Shown in pieces: positions 45,231 to 55,205 of a stretch of 64,000 nt of DNA. The notes under the pieces were generated by a model that worked only from the letters and a program-made list of their open reading frames with translations, was not told where the DNA came from and made no database searches. Made by a program: the position numbers and the translations under genes. How positions within the stretch are numbered: the stretch's first letter is position 1; the number at the start of each line of letters is the position of its first letter. Source of the stretch: Roseomonas sp. GTDB lineage: Bacteria; Pseudomonadota; Alphaproteobacteria; Acetobacterales; Acetobacteraceae. Where the stretch lies: positions 1-64,000 of the forward strand of contig JADCGA010000009.1 of the NCBI GenBank assembly GCA_020249265.1. Reading direction: 5' to 3'.

Positions 45231-46250
45231 TCACGCTGCGGAAGGGACGCCCTTGCTGGTGGAATATTCGAAATGCAGCGCTGTATCTGGGAAAACGCGC
45301 GGATGGATCGCATGCGCGGCCATGGCTGCCTCAGAAAATCCTTGCAGGATTAGCTTCAGCTTGCCCGGATAGGTTGCGATATCGCCAATGGCGTAGACGC
45401 CGGGGATATTCGTCTCGCAAGTTGAGGGGGTGACGCTGACATGGCTGCGTTCCAGGCCAAGGCCCCAATCGGCGATTGGGCCTAAATCCATGGAAAGGCC
45501 GAAAAAGGCCAGCAGATGGTCCGCCGGGATATCGCGGGTTTCGCCTTGTAGCGTCGCCAATTCCACCGCTTCCAACCTGGCGCCATCACCCTTCAGGCCA
45601 TGAAGCTGATAGGGGATGGCCATTTCCACCTCTCCCCGTGCGGCGGCGGCTTCCAATTGCGCGGCGGTTTCAGGTGCTGCGCGGAATTTTGGGCGGCGAT
45701 GCACCACCACCACCTTGGCCGCAATGTCCTTGAGCGACAGCGCCCAATCCACCGCGGAATCCCCACCGCCCGCAATCACCACGCGCTTGCCGCGAAATTC
45801 TTCCCGCTTCGCAACCATGTAGCGCACCGCGCCCGAGGCTTCGTACCCGGCAAGCCCGACCAAGGGCGGGCGATTGGGGCCAAAGGCGCCGGCACCAGCG
45901 GCCAGGATCACTGCCTTGGCGCGAATGGTATCGCCGGTGGAGGTGCCGAGCATCAGTGTGCTGCCTTCCTGGCGCAAGCTCTCAACACGCCGGCCGAAAA
46001 GATACTGCGGCGCGAAGGGGGCCGCCTGTTCTTCCAGCTTGCCAATCAGATCAGCGGCGGCGATTTGCGGATGGGCGGGAATGTCGAATATCGGCTTTTC
46101 CGGATAAAGCGCCGTGCATTGCCCGCCAATCGCTTCCAGCGCATCAATCACCACGGATTTCATGCGCAGCATGCCGCATTCAAACACCGCGAAAAGCCCG
46201 ACAGGGCCCGCGCCAATAATCGCGACATCGGTTTCAATCTCGGCCGGCAT
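45231..46250 (-). CDS. ferredoxin/flavodoxin-NADP+ reductase (TrxR-like)
   Basis: A 339-residue FAD- and NADPH-binding oxidoreductase of the thioredoxin-reductase-like ferredoxin NADP reductase group (YumC-like). FAD motif IIGAGPVGLFAVFECGM near the start, NADPH motif VVIAGGGDSAVDWALSL in the middle and GVYAIGDIATYPGKLKLIL near the end. There is no CxxC redox pair, so it is not a true thioredoxin reductase. Met at 46250 follows by homology. It is divergent from tsaE with little space between. Confidence 0.9.
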   Translation of the reverse strand: MPAEIETDVAIIGAGPVGLFAVFECGMLRMKSVVIDALEAIGGQCTALYPEKPIFDIPAHPQIAAADLIGKLEEQAAPFAPQYLFGRRVESLRQEGSTLMLGTSTGDTIRAKAVILAAGAGAFGPNRPPLVGLAGYEASGAVRYMVAKREEFRGKRVVIAGGGDSAVDWALSLKDIAAKVVVVHRRPKFRAAPETAAQLEAAAARGEVEMAIPYQLHGLKGDGARLEAVELATLQGETRDIPADHLLAFFGLSMDLGPIADWGLGLERSHVSVTPSTCETNIPGVYAIGDIATYPGKLKLILQGFSEAAMAAHAIHPRVFPDTALHFEYSTSKGVPSAA

Positions 46251-46335
46251 GGGCTCTCCCCCGAATCCAGGGGGGCGTGATAGAGCAGACTTGGTTTTGA
46301 TCAAAGCTTCGACGGGCAGGGAGGATCAGGCGCCG

Positions 46336-46788
46336 GTGGAGATTGCCTTGGATCTGCCCGATCTGGCGGCGACGGAAGCACTCGCGGCGCGGCTTGCGCC
46401 CTTGCTCCGCCCCGGTGATGCGGTGCTGCTGGAAGGCCCACTCGGTGCCGGCAAAAGCGCCTTTGCCCGCGCGCTGCTGCGTGCCGCAACCGGCGATCCT
46501 GCACTTGAAGTGCCAAGCCCCACCTTCACCCTGGTACAGAGCTACGACCTGCCAGGCGGCCCCGCGCATCACTTCGACCTGTATCGCCTGTCTGGCCCCG
46601 CGGGCCTTGCCGAATTGGGCTGGGATGAAGCGCGGGAGGGGATAGTGCTGGTGGAATGGCCCGAACGGCTTGGGCCACTTGCGCCGCCCGATGCGCTCCG
46701 CATCCATCTGAAGCCCGGCGCCGCCGAGGAAGCGCGGCATGTGGTGCTGAGCGGTTGGGATGCCAGGCTTGAGGCGTTGCGCCCATGA
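46336..46788 (+). CDS. tsaE: tRNA threonylcarbamoyladenosine ATPase TsaE
   Basis: A 150-residue P-loop ATPase needed for the t6A37 modification of tRNA with TsaB, TsaC and TsaD. Walker A is EGPLGAGKSAFARALLR; SPTFTLVQSYDLPGGPAHHF and the C-terminal VLVEWPERLG are family motifs. Start chosen as GTG 46336 with AGGGAGG upstream, giving VEIALDLPDLAATEALAARL, the usual N-terminus; in-frame ATG 46249 would overlap the divergent gene. The next gene starts in its stop codon. Confidence 0.9.
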   Translation: MEIALDLPDLAATEALAARLAPLLRPGDAVLLEGPLGAGKSAFARALLRAATGDPALEVPSPTFTLVQSYDLPGGPAHHFDLYRLSGPAGLAELGWDEAREGIVLVEWPERLGPLAPPDALRIHLKPGAAEEARHVVLSGWDARLEALRP

Positions 46789-47768
46789 GCATGGCCTTCT
46801 TGCAGGGCGTCGGTTTTGGTGCGGCACGGTTGGACCCGCTGCCGTCTGATGCCTCCGCTCGGCGCTATACGCGACTGCTGGGCGGGCCGCGCCCGGCGCT
46901 GCTGATGGAAGCACCGCCACCGGAAAACACCCGCCCCTTCATCGCGATTGCCCGGCATATCTTGGGGCTAGGGCTTTCCGCGCCCGAGATCATCGCCGCC
47001 GATCCCGATCAAGGCCTGGTGCTGCTGGAGGATTTCGGCGATGCCACCCATGCGGCTTTGCTGGATGGCGGGGCGGATGCGCCGATGCTTTACGCCGAGG
47101 CCGCCGAAACCCTCGCGGCGCTGCATGAAGCGCCGCCACCGCCTGGCCTGCCCGCCTGGGATGCCGCTTCCATGGCGCGGGCGACGGCGGCGACGTTTCT
47201 TGATTGGTGGTGGCCCGCAATGATGGGCACCGCGCCCGGGGACGATCTGCGTGCCGGGCTTGATGCAGCGTTGCGCGCCATGCTCGCGCCTTTCGCCGCT
47301 ACGCAAGGTTTTGTGCATCGCGATTACTTCCCGGCCAATCTCATGCGGCTTGATGCGCGGGCGGGCGCGCGGCGCACCGGCTTGCTCGATTTCCAGGATG
47401 CCGGGCTTGGGCATCCGGCTTATGATCTGGTGTCACTGGTGCAAGATGCGCGGCGTGATGTGGCGCCGGAAGCCCGCGATGCCGCGATTGCGTGCTACTT
47501 CGCCGCGCGACCCGGCCTGGTGCGTGATGACTTCACCGCCGCCATGGCCGCGTGTGCCGCGCAGCGCCATTTGCGCGTGGCGGCGCTTTGGGTGCGGCTG
47601 TCGCGACGCGATAACAAGCACCATTACCTTGTCCATGGGCCGCGCTGCTGGCGGCTTTTGGCAGAAGCGCTGGAACACCCCGCCACCGCACCGCTGCGCC
47701 TATGGTTGGATGACGCCCTGCCGCGCCACTTGCGCCGCAACCCCGATGCGGCGAAGGAGCCTGCATGA
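46785..47768 (+). CDS. amgK: cell-wall sugar kinase AmgK
   Basis: A 327-residue aminoglycoside-phosphotransferase-fold kinase that phosphorylates N-acetylmuramate and GlcNAc at C1 in peptidoglycan recycling. The catalytic loop is GFVHRDYFPANLMRLDARAG and the metal-binding loop LDFQDAGLGHPAYDLVSLVQ. It overlaps tsaE and murU by four bases each, the usual alphaproteobacterial order, and its product is the substrate of MurU. Confidence 0.9.
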   Translation: MSMAFLQGVGFGAARLDPLPSDASARRYTRLLGGPRPALLMEAPPPENTRPFIAIARHILGLGLSAPEIIAADPDQGLVLLEDFGDATHAALLDGGADAPMLYAEAAETLAALHEAPPPPGLPAWDAASMARATAATFLDWWWPAMMGTAPGDDLRAGLDAALRAMLAPFAATQGFVHRDYFPANLMRLDARAGARRTGLLDFQDAGLGHPAYDLVSLVQDARRDVAPEARDAAIACYFAARPGLVRDDFTAAMAACAAQRHLRVAALWVRLSRRDNKHHYLVHGPRCWRLLAEALEHPATAPLRLWLDDALPRHLRRNPDAAKEPA

Positions 47769-48493
47769 TCACCCTCTCCCACGCCATGGTTCTGGCGGCC
47801 GGCCTTGGCACGCGCATGCGCCCGTTGTCGGAAGCGATGCCAAAGCCCCTTTTATCCTTGGCGGGGCGGAGCCTGCTTGACCACGCGCTGGATCGGCTGA
47901 CTGATGCGGGGGTGGCGGATGCGGTGGTGAATGCGCATTGGCTGGCGGATCAAGTGGCGGCCTGTGTCGCAGCCCGCAGCGCGCCACGCATCATGCTGCA
48001 GCGCGAGGAAACCCTGCTGGAGACCGGCGGCGGTGTGGCGCGTGCCTTGCCCGCGCTTGGTGATGCGCCCTTTGCAGTTGTGAATGGCGATGCGTTTTGG
48101 CTGGATGGCCCGCATCCGGCATTGAAGCGCCTGGCGGCGGCCTTCGATCCTGATCGCATGGATGGGCTTTTGCTGCTGATCCGCACTGCGCAAATCGCGG
48201 GTGAAGTGGGGCGCGGGGATTTCATGCTTGATCCGCTTGGCTTGCTACGCCGACCGGAAGAAGGCGAGATTTCGCCCTATCTTTTCGGTGGCGTGCAAAT
48301 CCTCTCACCCGCGTTGTTTGCTGATGCACCAAGCGGCGCCTTCAGCCTGAACCGGTTGTATAATCGCGCCATCGAAGCCGGGCGGCTTTATGGGCTGGTG
48401 CATGATGGGGTGTGGTTTCACCTTTCCACCCCCGATGATCTGGAACATGCCGAAGATGTTTTGCGCAGCGGCGTGACCCGCGCGCTGTTCTGA
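47765..48493 (+). CDS. murU: N-acetylmuramate-1-phosphate uridylyltransferase
   Basis: A 242-residue nucleotidyltransferase that converts MurNAc-1-phosphate to UDP-MurNAc. The nucleotide loop MVLAAGLGTRMRPLSEAMPK and the conserved PLLSLAGRSLLDHALDRL lie at the N-terminus; FAVVNGDAFWLDG holds the metal Asp. With AmgK it bypasses the fosfomycin-sensitive MurA step. Overlaps amgK by four bases. Confidence 0.93.
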   Translation: MITLSHAMVLAAGLGTRMRPLSEAMPKPLLSLAGRSLLDHALDRLTDAGVADAVVNAHWLADQVAACVAARSAPRIMLQREETLLETGGGVARALPALGDAPFAVVNGDAFWLDGPHPALKRLAAAFDPDRMDGLLLLIRTAQIAGEVGRGDFMLDPLGLLRRPEEGEISPYLFGGVQILSPALFADAPSGAFSLNRLYNRAIEAGRLYGLVHDGVWFHLSTPDDLEHAEDVLRSGVTRALF

Positions 48494-48503
48494 AGCGGCG
48501 CCC

Positions 48504-51500
48504 TTGCGCGTTTTCCTGATCCCCGCGCATCAGCGCTTCCTGCCCGCGCTGGCCGAGGGATTGCTCGCGCAAGTGCCTGCCGATGATCCCGCAGCACTCG
48601 CCACCTATACGCTGCTGCTGCCAACACGCCGCGCCGCGCGCGCCTTGCGCGAAGCTTTTCTGACCGCAGCCGGTGGCCGCGCGCTATTGCTGCCGCGCAT
48701 GCGCGCCTTGCCCGGGCTTTCGGTGGAAGAGGCGGATGAATTGGCGCTGCCCGCCTTGCTTGATCTGCCGCCGGCGGTGCCCCCCCTCACACGGCAAGCG
48801 GTGCTGTCGCGTATCGTGCTTGGCATTCCGCGCCGCTATGGCGGGCCGCTGGGCGCCGAACAGGCTTGGTTATTGGCCGGGGAGCTTGCGACACTTTTTG
48901 ATGAAATAGCCTTTGAAGAAGCCGATCTTGACCTGATCGAAACCGCTGACCCAGCGGATTTCGCGGCCAGCTGGCTCGCGCGGCTGGATGGCCTGGTGCC
49001 GGATAAGTTGGCAGTGCATTGGCAGATCACGACACGGCTTTTGCAGGCGGTAGTGCACGATTGGAACCAATGGCTGCAAGCGCAGCGCCTGATGGATTTG
49101 GGCCTGGCGCGCGTGCGTGCGCTGATTGCGCAGCGCCGCGCCTTGGAAGCCGCACCGCCGCGCGAAAAACTGATCGCCGCCGGCATTGGCGCGGGCGGCA
49201 CCATCCCGGCTGCCACCGCTTTGCTCCGCTGCATCGCCAGCCTGCCAAATGGCGCGCTGGTGCTGCAAGGAATGGCAGAGCCCATCACGCCAAGCCTGGC
49301 TGACGCCATTCGCCGCGCACCGAGCCATCCCTTTGCCGGGCAGTTGAAACTGCTTTCCGATCTTGGCGTGGAGCCCAATGCGCTGCGCCCCTGGACAGCC
49401 GCGGATCATCACGTAGCGCCGGCGGATCGCGCGGTCATGCTCGCGCGCAGCTTGCGCCCCGCTGAGGGCTTGGCGCTTTGGGCGGAACGCGATGCGCCGC
49501 GCTGGCAGGCGGCCCTTGCCGGCATTACCAGGCTGACAGCCGCCGATGCGCAGCAAGAAGCCGCTGCCATTGCGCTTTTGCTGCGCGAAGCGGTGGAGCT
49601 GCCGGGCAAGCGCGCCGCGCTGATCACGCCGGATCGCGATTTGGCGCGGCGCGTATCGGCCGAACTCGCACGCCACGGGATCACCGCGGATGATAGCGCC
49701 GGCGCGCCTTTGGCCGATGCGCCGGCAGCGGCGTTTCTGAGCCTGATCGTGCGCATGATTGCCGATGGTTTTGCGCCTGCGGCGTTGCTCGCGGTTTTGA
49801 AGCATCCGCTGTGCACGGCCGGGATGGAGCGTGGTGTTTGGCTTGATGCTGTGCGCGGCCTTGAACGGAAGTGTCTGCGCGGCCCGCGACCGGCGGCGGG
49901 GCTTCCAGCGCTGCGTGCTGCTTTGCCTGCGGGCGATACCGTACTGGTCGGGCTGGTGGATGCCTTGCAGGCAGCACTTGGTGATTTCACGGAATTGCCG
50001 CCAAGCCCATCACGCCCGCCCGCTGCTTTATTGGCGCTGCATCTGGCGGCGGCGGAAGCGCTTGCCGCAACGCCTGAACTCCCTGGCGGAATCAGGCTTT
50101 ACGTCGGTGAAGAAGGGGAGGCGTTGGCGCGGCATTTGGCCTCACTCGGCGAAGCGCTGGCAGAAATGCCGCCCATAGGTCCCGCATCATGGCCTGGTGC
50201 TTTTGATGCCATGCTGGCCGGGCCGATTGCGCCACCTTTTCGCGCGCAGCGTGATACGGCGGCGCATCCGCGCATTGCGATCCTCGGTCTTCTGGAAGCG
50301 CGGTTGCAGAGTTTCGATCGTGTGGTCCTGGGCGCGCTTGAGGAAAACATCTGGCCGCAGGCAACCGAACCCGGCCCCTGGATGAGCCGACCGATGCGCG
50401 CGCGTTTTGGCTTGCCCGCGCCGGAAGCGCGCATTGGCCGTGTGGCGGCGGATTTCTTTCATGCCGCGGCAAGCGCTTCGGAATTGGTGCTTTCCACCGC
50501 ACGCAAACGCGGCGGCGCGCCAAGCGTGCCGACACGCTGGCTGACGCGCCTGGAAACTTTCCTGAAGGGGCAGGGCGAGATTGCGATTCCTACCAGCGCA
50601 GCAGCGCGCTGGGCCGCCGCATTGGATCAACCCGAAGACGGCGCCAGGCCTTGGGGCCGCCCGGCGCCGCGCCCGCCGATAGAAGTACGCCCGCGCCGCT
50701 TGAGCGTTTCAGACGCGACGCAATTAATCGCCGACCCTTATGCCTTTTATGCCGCGCGCATCCTGCGCCTGCGTCCGCTTGATGAGCTGGATGCGGATAT
50801 CGGCGCGCGGGAATATGGCACGCTGGTGCATCACGCCATGCGGTTTTTCCTGACCGGGCTTGGCACGGGCTGGCCAGGCACCGAGGCAGCGCGCGCTTTG
50901 TGGGACCTGGCCTGCAAGGAGGCGTTGCAGAAAGAAGCGGTGCATCCCGGCGTCCTTGCTTTCTGGGGGCCGCGCATGGCGCGCATGGGCGAATTCGTGA
51001 TTGCCGAAGAAGAAAAACTCCGCGCACAAAACGGGTTGCTGCGCTGCCTGACGGAACATGAAGGTCGCGTCCTGCTGACGCTTGCTGGGGGAGAGGTGGA
51101 AATCCTCGCCAAGGCAGATCGGCTGGATGAAGTTTCGGGCGGCGGCTGGCGCATCCTGGATTACAAGACCGGGCAGGTGCCGGGTGCTACCCAGGTTGTT
51201 GCAGGCGCCGCGCCGCAATTGGCGCTGGAGGCGATGATTCTGGAAGCCGGCGGCTATCCAACCATCAGCGCGGACGCCAAGGCCGCCGCGCTGGTCTATT
51301 GGAAATTGAGCGGCGGGGAAAAGCCGGGCGAAGAAAAAAACCTCGGTGCCAGCGCTGATGATGGCACGCTTTATGCCGATCTGGCGCGCACGCGGATTGT
51401 GGACTTGGCACAGCGCATGTTGCTGGGTGATGCGCCCTTTGAAAGCCGCCCGCACCCCGCTCGTGGTACGCCCGGCGATGATTATGATCATCTGGCGCGG

Positions 51501-51539
51501 GTGGATGAATGGGCCTCAGGCGATGGGGACGGGATATGA
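48504..51539 (+). CDS. addB: AddB, double-strand break repair protein
   Basis: A 1011-residue partner of AddA in end resection before recombination. The N-terminal RVFLIPAHQRFLPALAEGLL is the family start; the helicase-like middle is inactive-looking; the C-terminal nuclease motif is GGWRILDYKTGQVPG, followed by QLALEAMIL. No cluster of cysteines follows the nuclease motif, so the iron-sulfur staple of the Bacillus protein is absent. It starts with TTG 48504 and its stop overlaps the addA start. Confidence 0.92.
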   Translation: MRVFLIPAHQRFLPALAEGLLAQVPADDPAALATYTLLLPTRRAARALREAFLTAAGGRALLLPRMRALPGLSVEEADELALPALLDLPPAVPPLTRQAVLSRIVLGIPRRYGGPLGAEQAWLLAGELATLFDEIAFEEADLDLIETADPADFAASWLARLDGLVPDKLAVHWQITTRLLQAVVHDWNQWLQAQRLMDLGLARVRALIAQRRALEAAPPREKLIAAGIGAGGTIPAATALLRCIASLPNGALVLQGMAEPITPSLADAIRRAPSHPFAGQLKLLSDLGVEPNALRPWTAADHHVAPADRAVMLARSLRPAEGLALWAERDAPRWQAALAGITRLTAADAQQEAAAIALLLREAVELPGKRAALITPDRDLARRVSAELARHGITADDSAGAPLADAPAAAFLSLIVRMIADGFAPAALLAVLKHPLCTAGMERGVWLDAVRGLERKCLRGPRPAAGLPALRAALPAGDTVLVGLVDALQAALGDFTELPPSPSRPPAALLALHLAAAEALAATPELPGGIRLYVGEEGEALARHLASLGEALAEMPPIGPASWPGAFDAMLAGPIAPPFRAQRDTAAHPRIAILGLLEARLQSFDRVVLGALEENIWPQATEPGPWMSRPMRARFGLPAPEARIGRVAADFFHAAASASELVLSTARKRGGAPSVPTRWLTRLETFLKGQGEIAIPTSAAARWAAALDQPEDGARPWGRPAPRPPIEVRPRRLSVSDATQLIADPYAFYAARILRLRPLDELDADIGAREYGTLVHHAMRFFLTGLGTGWPGTEAARALWDLACKEALQKEAVHPGVLAFWGPRMARMGEFVIAEEEKLRAQNGLLRCLTEHEGRVLLTLAGGEVEILAKADRLDEVSGGGWRILDYKTGQVPGATQVVAGAAPQLALEAMILEAGGYPTISADAKAAALVYWKLSGGEKPGEEKNLGASADDGTLYADLARTRIVDLAQRMLLGDAPFESRPHPARGTPGDDYDHLARVDEWASGDGDGI

Positions 51540-54500
51540 GCGAGGCTCGGCAACGCGCTGAAGCCGCGCAAACCCGCGCTGCCAATCCTGCCATTTCTGC
51601 CTGGGTGGAGGCTTCCGCTGGTTCGGGAAAAACCAAGCTGCTGACGGATAGGTTGCTGAGATTATTGCTGGCGGGTGTGCCGCCGGGGCGCATCCTGTGC
51701 CTGACCTTTACGAAGGCCGCGGCGGCAGAAATGGCAACGCGGTTGGCGCTGCGGCTTGGGGAATGGGTGGTCGCGGATGATGCCAAGCTTGCGGAGATAT
51801 TGCAGAAGCTGATCGGCCATGCGCCCGGGCGCGAAGGGTTGGCGGCGGCGCGCCAGCTTTTTGCCGATGTGCTGGAACAGCCGGGCGGCATGCGGATTTC
51901 GACGCTGCATGGTTTTTCGCAATCCTTGCTGCGCGCCTTTCCACTGGAAGCGGGCTTGGCGCCGCAATTCGCGGTGATGCAGGAACAGGATGGAAGGGCA
52001 CTGCTGGCGCGCGAACGCGATGCGCTGCTGGCGGGCGGGGCGGATCGCACGGCCTTGGGGGTTTTGGCGAAATACCAGGCGCCGACAAAGTTTTCCGAAG
52101 TGATCGGCACCATGGCCGGGGGCAGCGGCAAGCTGTTGGAGGCCGTGCAAAAGCGCCAAGGCATGGCGGGGATGCGCGCTGCGCTGGCGCGAAAGCTTGG
52201 GCTTGCACCAGGCCGCATGGATGCGGCGGAGATACTCGCGGAAATCGCCGCGCCGGATCAGGAATCCGCGCTTCGTCAGGCGGCCGAGACGCTGAAGGGC
52301 GGCAGCATCACGGACCAAAAACTCGCGACTGCCATGGCAGAATGGTTGGCGTTGAGTATCACCGGGCGCGCGGAATCTTATGCGTGTTGGCGCGGCATTT
52401 TCATCATCGACAAGGGCACTATCCGCAAGAGCTTCGCGACGAAATCCATCCCTGCCGCAAGGCAGGCCGAAATCCAGCAATTGATGGAAGACGAAGCCGC
52501 GCGGCTGCAAGGACTTGATCAGGATCACGCCGCCGCGCGTGTCCTCGCCGCCAGCATGGCGCTTTTCGCGATTGGTGAGCCCGTGCTGCGCCGCTACCAA
52601 GCCGCGAAGGAAAATGCTGGCTTGCTCGATTATGATGATTTGATCGCGGGCGCGCGCAAATTGCTCGATGATCCCGGCAGCGCCTGGGTTTTGTTCAAGC
52701 TGGATGACGGGTTGGACCACATCCTGCTGGATGAGGCGCAGGATTCCAACTCCGAACAATGGGCCATTGTGCGCGCATTGACCGGGGAATTTTTCGCGGG
52801 CCTCGGTGCGCGGGATGAACAGCGCAGCATCTTCGCGGTTGGTGACCAGAAGCAATCCATCTATGCCTTCCAGGGCGCGGATGCGGCTGGCTTTGTGCGC
52901 GAGAAGCGCCATTACGAAAGCGTGGTTCACGGCGCTCAACAAGAATTTCAAGCCGTTCCTTTGGATGTTTCCTTCCGTTCCACCGAACCCGTACTTGCGC
53001 TGGTGGATGCGGTTTTCGCGGAAGCGCCGGCGCGCGAGGGTGTTTCACCCGATGCCAAGCTGCAACATTATGCAGACCGCGCCGGCCATGCTGGCAGCGT
53101 GGAGCTTTGGCCGATTCTGCAAACCGCGAAGGCCGACGCGCCGCCCGATTGGGCGCCACCGGAACAAGCCGTGGATGCGGAAGGCGCCGCACCTCGCCTG
53201 GCTGCCGCCATCGCGCGGCGCATCGCGCAGATGATCAAGCACGAAACCCTTCCGGCGCGTGTGGAACAAGGCAAGGAAGCAACGCAACCCGCAGGCCGCC
53301 CCATTCGCCCGGGTGATATTCTGGTGTTGCTGCGGGCGCGCAAGCGTGGCGGTTTTGCGCCGGCGCTGGTGCGGGAATTGAAGAACCTTTCCATCCCCGT
53401 CGGCGGCATTGATCGCATGGTCCTGGCTGATCAATTGCCGGTGCAGGATATGCTGGCGCTCGCGGAATGGCTGCTGCTGCCCGATGATGATCTGACCCTC
53501 GCCGCATTGCTGAAATCCCCACTGATCGGGCTGGATGAGAAGCAGCTGTTCACGCTGGCGCAGCCGCGCCAGGGCAGCCTGCATGCGGCGCTGATGGCAC
53601 ATCGCGGCAGTGCCTCGGATTTCGGGCGTGTCGCGGATTGGTTGGTGGCGCAAGCGGCACAACTTGATTTCATCACGCCCCATGGCCTGTTTGCCGATGT
53701 ACTTGGTGCGCCAGGTCCGATCGATCCCCGCGCGGGGCGCGCGCGTATTCTGGCGCGGCTTGGGCCTGATGCGGGCGATCCGCTCGATGAATTGCTCAAT
53801 GCCGCTTTGGAACATGAAAAGCTCAACCCGCCATCCTTGCAGGGCTTTGTGCATTGGCTCCGCCAGGGTGGCGCCGAGGTAAAGCGCGAAGCGGAAGCCG
53901 CCGGCGATGTGGTGCGCATCATGACCGTGCATGGTTCCAAGGGCTTGCAGGCGCCCATCGTCATTTTGCCCGACACAACAGGCAAGGCGCAGGACCGCAA
54001 GACGCTGCGCTGGTTTGAAGATGGCAGCGAAGCGCTGCCCGTTTGGGCGCCGCAGGTGAAGGGGTTTGAGGCGCCAGCGCTGACCGCGCAGCGCCAGGCG
54101 GATCAGGCGCGCGAGGCCGAGGAAGAACATCGGCTGCTATATGTTGCGCTGACGCGCGCAGAAGATCGGCTGATCATTTGCGGCTGGAATGGCGCGCAGA
54201 AGCTGCCCGAAGGTTGCTGGTATGATCTGGTAGCGCAAGGATTTGCGCGCCTGCCGGGCCTTGAGGAATGCGCCTTCGACGCTGGCGCTTTCGGCGCCGC
54301 GCCGGAGGGTTTTGGTGCTGAGCCGAAACTGCTCCGCCTGAGCACGCCGCAAAGGGCGGCGCCGCGCGTGGAAAGCGCGGGCTTGGCCACCGATGCGCAA
54401 ACCCGCCCGCCGGCCTGGGCTTGGCAAAAGGCAACGGAGGAAGCGCCTGCCGGTAGTCTGGCACCCTCCGCGCTGCCGGGCGAACAGGAAACGCCCGCCG

Positions 54501-55045
54501 CCGCACCGCGCCCGGCGGGCGATCCTTTGGGGCTGCGCTTTCGGCGCGGGCGCCTAGTGCATGCGCTATTGCAGAGCCTGCCGGAACATCCCGCAAGCGT
54601 GTGGGAGGAGCTGACGCGCCGCTTCCTCGCGCGCCGCGCGCCCGGACTTTCGGCGGCGGAACAGGAAGCGACGTTGCAGGAGGTGCTGGCCCTGCTTGGA
54701 GAGTCTTGGATGCAGGCCGCTCTTGGCCCCGGAAGCCTTGCGGAAGCGCCCTTGGCCGGGGAGGTGAATGGCCGGCTGATTGCGGGCCAGGTGGACCGAT
54801 TGAAGGTTGAGCCCGACCGCGTGCTGGTGCTGGATTACAAGACCAATCGCCCGCCGCCGGAAAATGTGGATCAGGTAGCGCCGCTTTATCTGCGGCAGAT
54901 GGCCGCCTATCGCGCGCTGCTGCGCGCGGCATTTCCGGGGCGCGTTGTTGAGTGCGCATTGGTCTGGACTTACGGCGCGCGGTTTATGGCCTTGCCGGAT
55001 GCCGTGCTTGATCCGCATGCGCCGGGGGGCGGGGCTGGGGCGTAA
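51536..55045 (+). CDS. addA: AddA, helicase-nuclease
   Basis: A 1169-residue UvrD-type helicase with a C-terminal nuclease. Walker A is EASAGSGKTKLLTDR; the DEAQ box is ILLDEAQDSNSEQW; GDQKQSIYAFQGADAAGF, VMTVHGSKGLQAPIVILPDT-like and LLYVALTRAEDRLIICGWNG are further helicase motifs. The nuclease motif is VLVLDYKTNRPPP. ATG 51536 overlaps the addB stop. Downstream, where trxA is often found in relatives, lies AT-rich sequence with an unrelated gene. Confidence 0.94.
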   Translation: MSEARQRAEAAQTRAANPAISAWVEASAGSGKTKLLTDRLLRLLLAGVPPGRILCLTFTKAAAAEMATRLALRLGEWVVADDAKLAEILQKLIGHAPGREGLAAARQLFADVLEQPGGMRISTLHGFSQSLLRAFPLEAGLAPQFAVMQEQDGRALLARERDALLAGGADRTALGVLAKYQAPTKFSEVIGTMAGGSGKLLEAVQKRQGMAGMRAALARKLGLAPGRMDAAEILAEIAAPDQESALRQAAETLKGGSITDQKLATAMAEWLALSITGRAESYACWRGIFIIDKGTIRKSFATKSIPAARQAEIQQLMEDEAARLQGLDQDHAAARVLAASMALFAIGEPVLRRYQAAKENAGLLDYDDLIAGARKLLDDPGSAWVLFKLDDGLDHILLDEAQDSNSEQWAIVRALTGEFFAGLGARDEQRSIFAVGDQKQSIYAFQGADAAGFVREKRHYESVVHGAQQEFQAVPLDVSFRSTEPVLALVDAVFAEAPAREGVSPDAKLQHYADRAGHAGSVELWPILQTAKADAPPDWAPPEQAVDAEGAAPRLAAAIARRIAQMIKHETLPARVEQGKEATQPAGRPIRPGDILVLLRARKRGGFAPALVRELKNLSIPVGGIDRMVLADQLPVQDMLALAEWLLLPDDDLTLAALLKSPLIGLDEKQLFTLAQPRQGSLHAALMAHRGSASDFGRVADWLVAQAAQLDFITPHGLFADVLGAPGPIDPRAGRARILARLGPDAGDPLDELLNAALEHEKLNPPSLQGFVHWLRQGGAEVKREAEAAGDVVRIMTVHGSKGLQAPIVILPDTTGKAQDRKTLRWFEDGSEALPVWAPQVKGFEAPALTAQRQADQAREAEEEHRLLYVALTRAEDRLIICGWNGAQKLPEGCWYDLVAQGFARLPGLEECAFDAGAFGAAPEGFGAEPKLLRLSTPQRAAPRVESAGLATDAQTRPPAWAWQKATEEAPAGSLAPSALPGEQETPAAAPRPAGDPLGLRFRRGRLVHALLQSLPEHPASVWEELTRRFLARRAPGLSAAEQEATLQEVLALLGESWMQAALGPGSLAEAPLAGEVNGRLIAGQVDRLKVEPDRVLVLDYKTNRPPPENVDQVAPLYLRQMAAYRALLRAAFPGRVVECALVWTYGARFMALPDAVLDPHAPGGGAGA

Positions 55046-55205
55046 GAGTTGTTGGTGGATTGAATTCTTGCTGTCACGAGACCAGCCCAAAGGAGGGTGT
55101 TATCGAGCTCAGTTCCGTTTTGGAAAATTACAATGATTCTCTTAGCGAACTAGATTAAATAAAACGGAAGATTTTTATTAATAAAAAATAACAAAAATAC
55201 CCCTC

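Noticed and set aside
51662-54130. Long minus-strand open frames within addA
   Set aside because: They mirror a helicase with all motifs in the plus strand, have His/Arg-rich composition and no recognisable domain.
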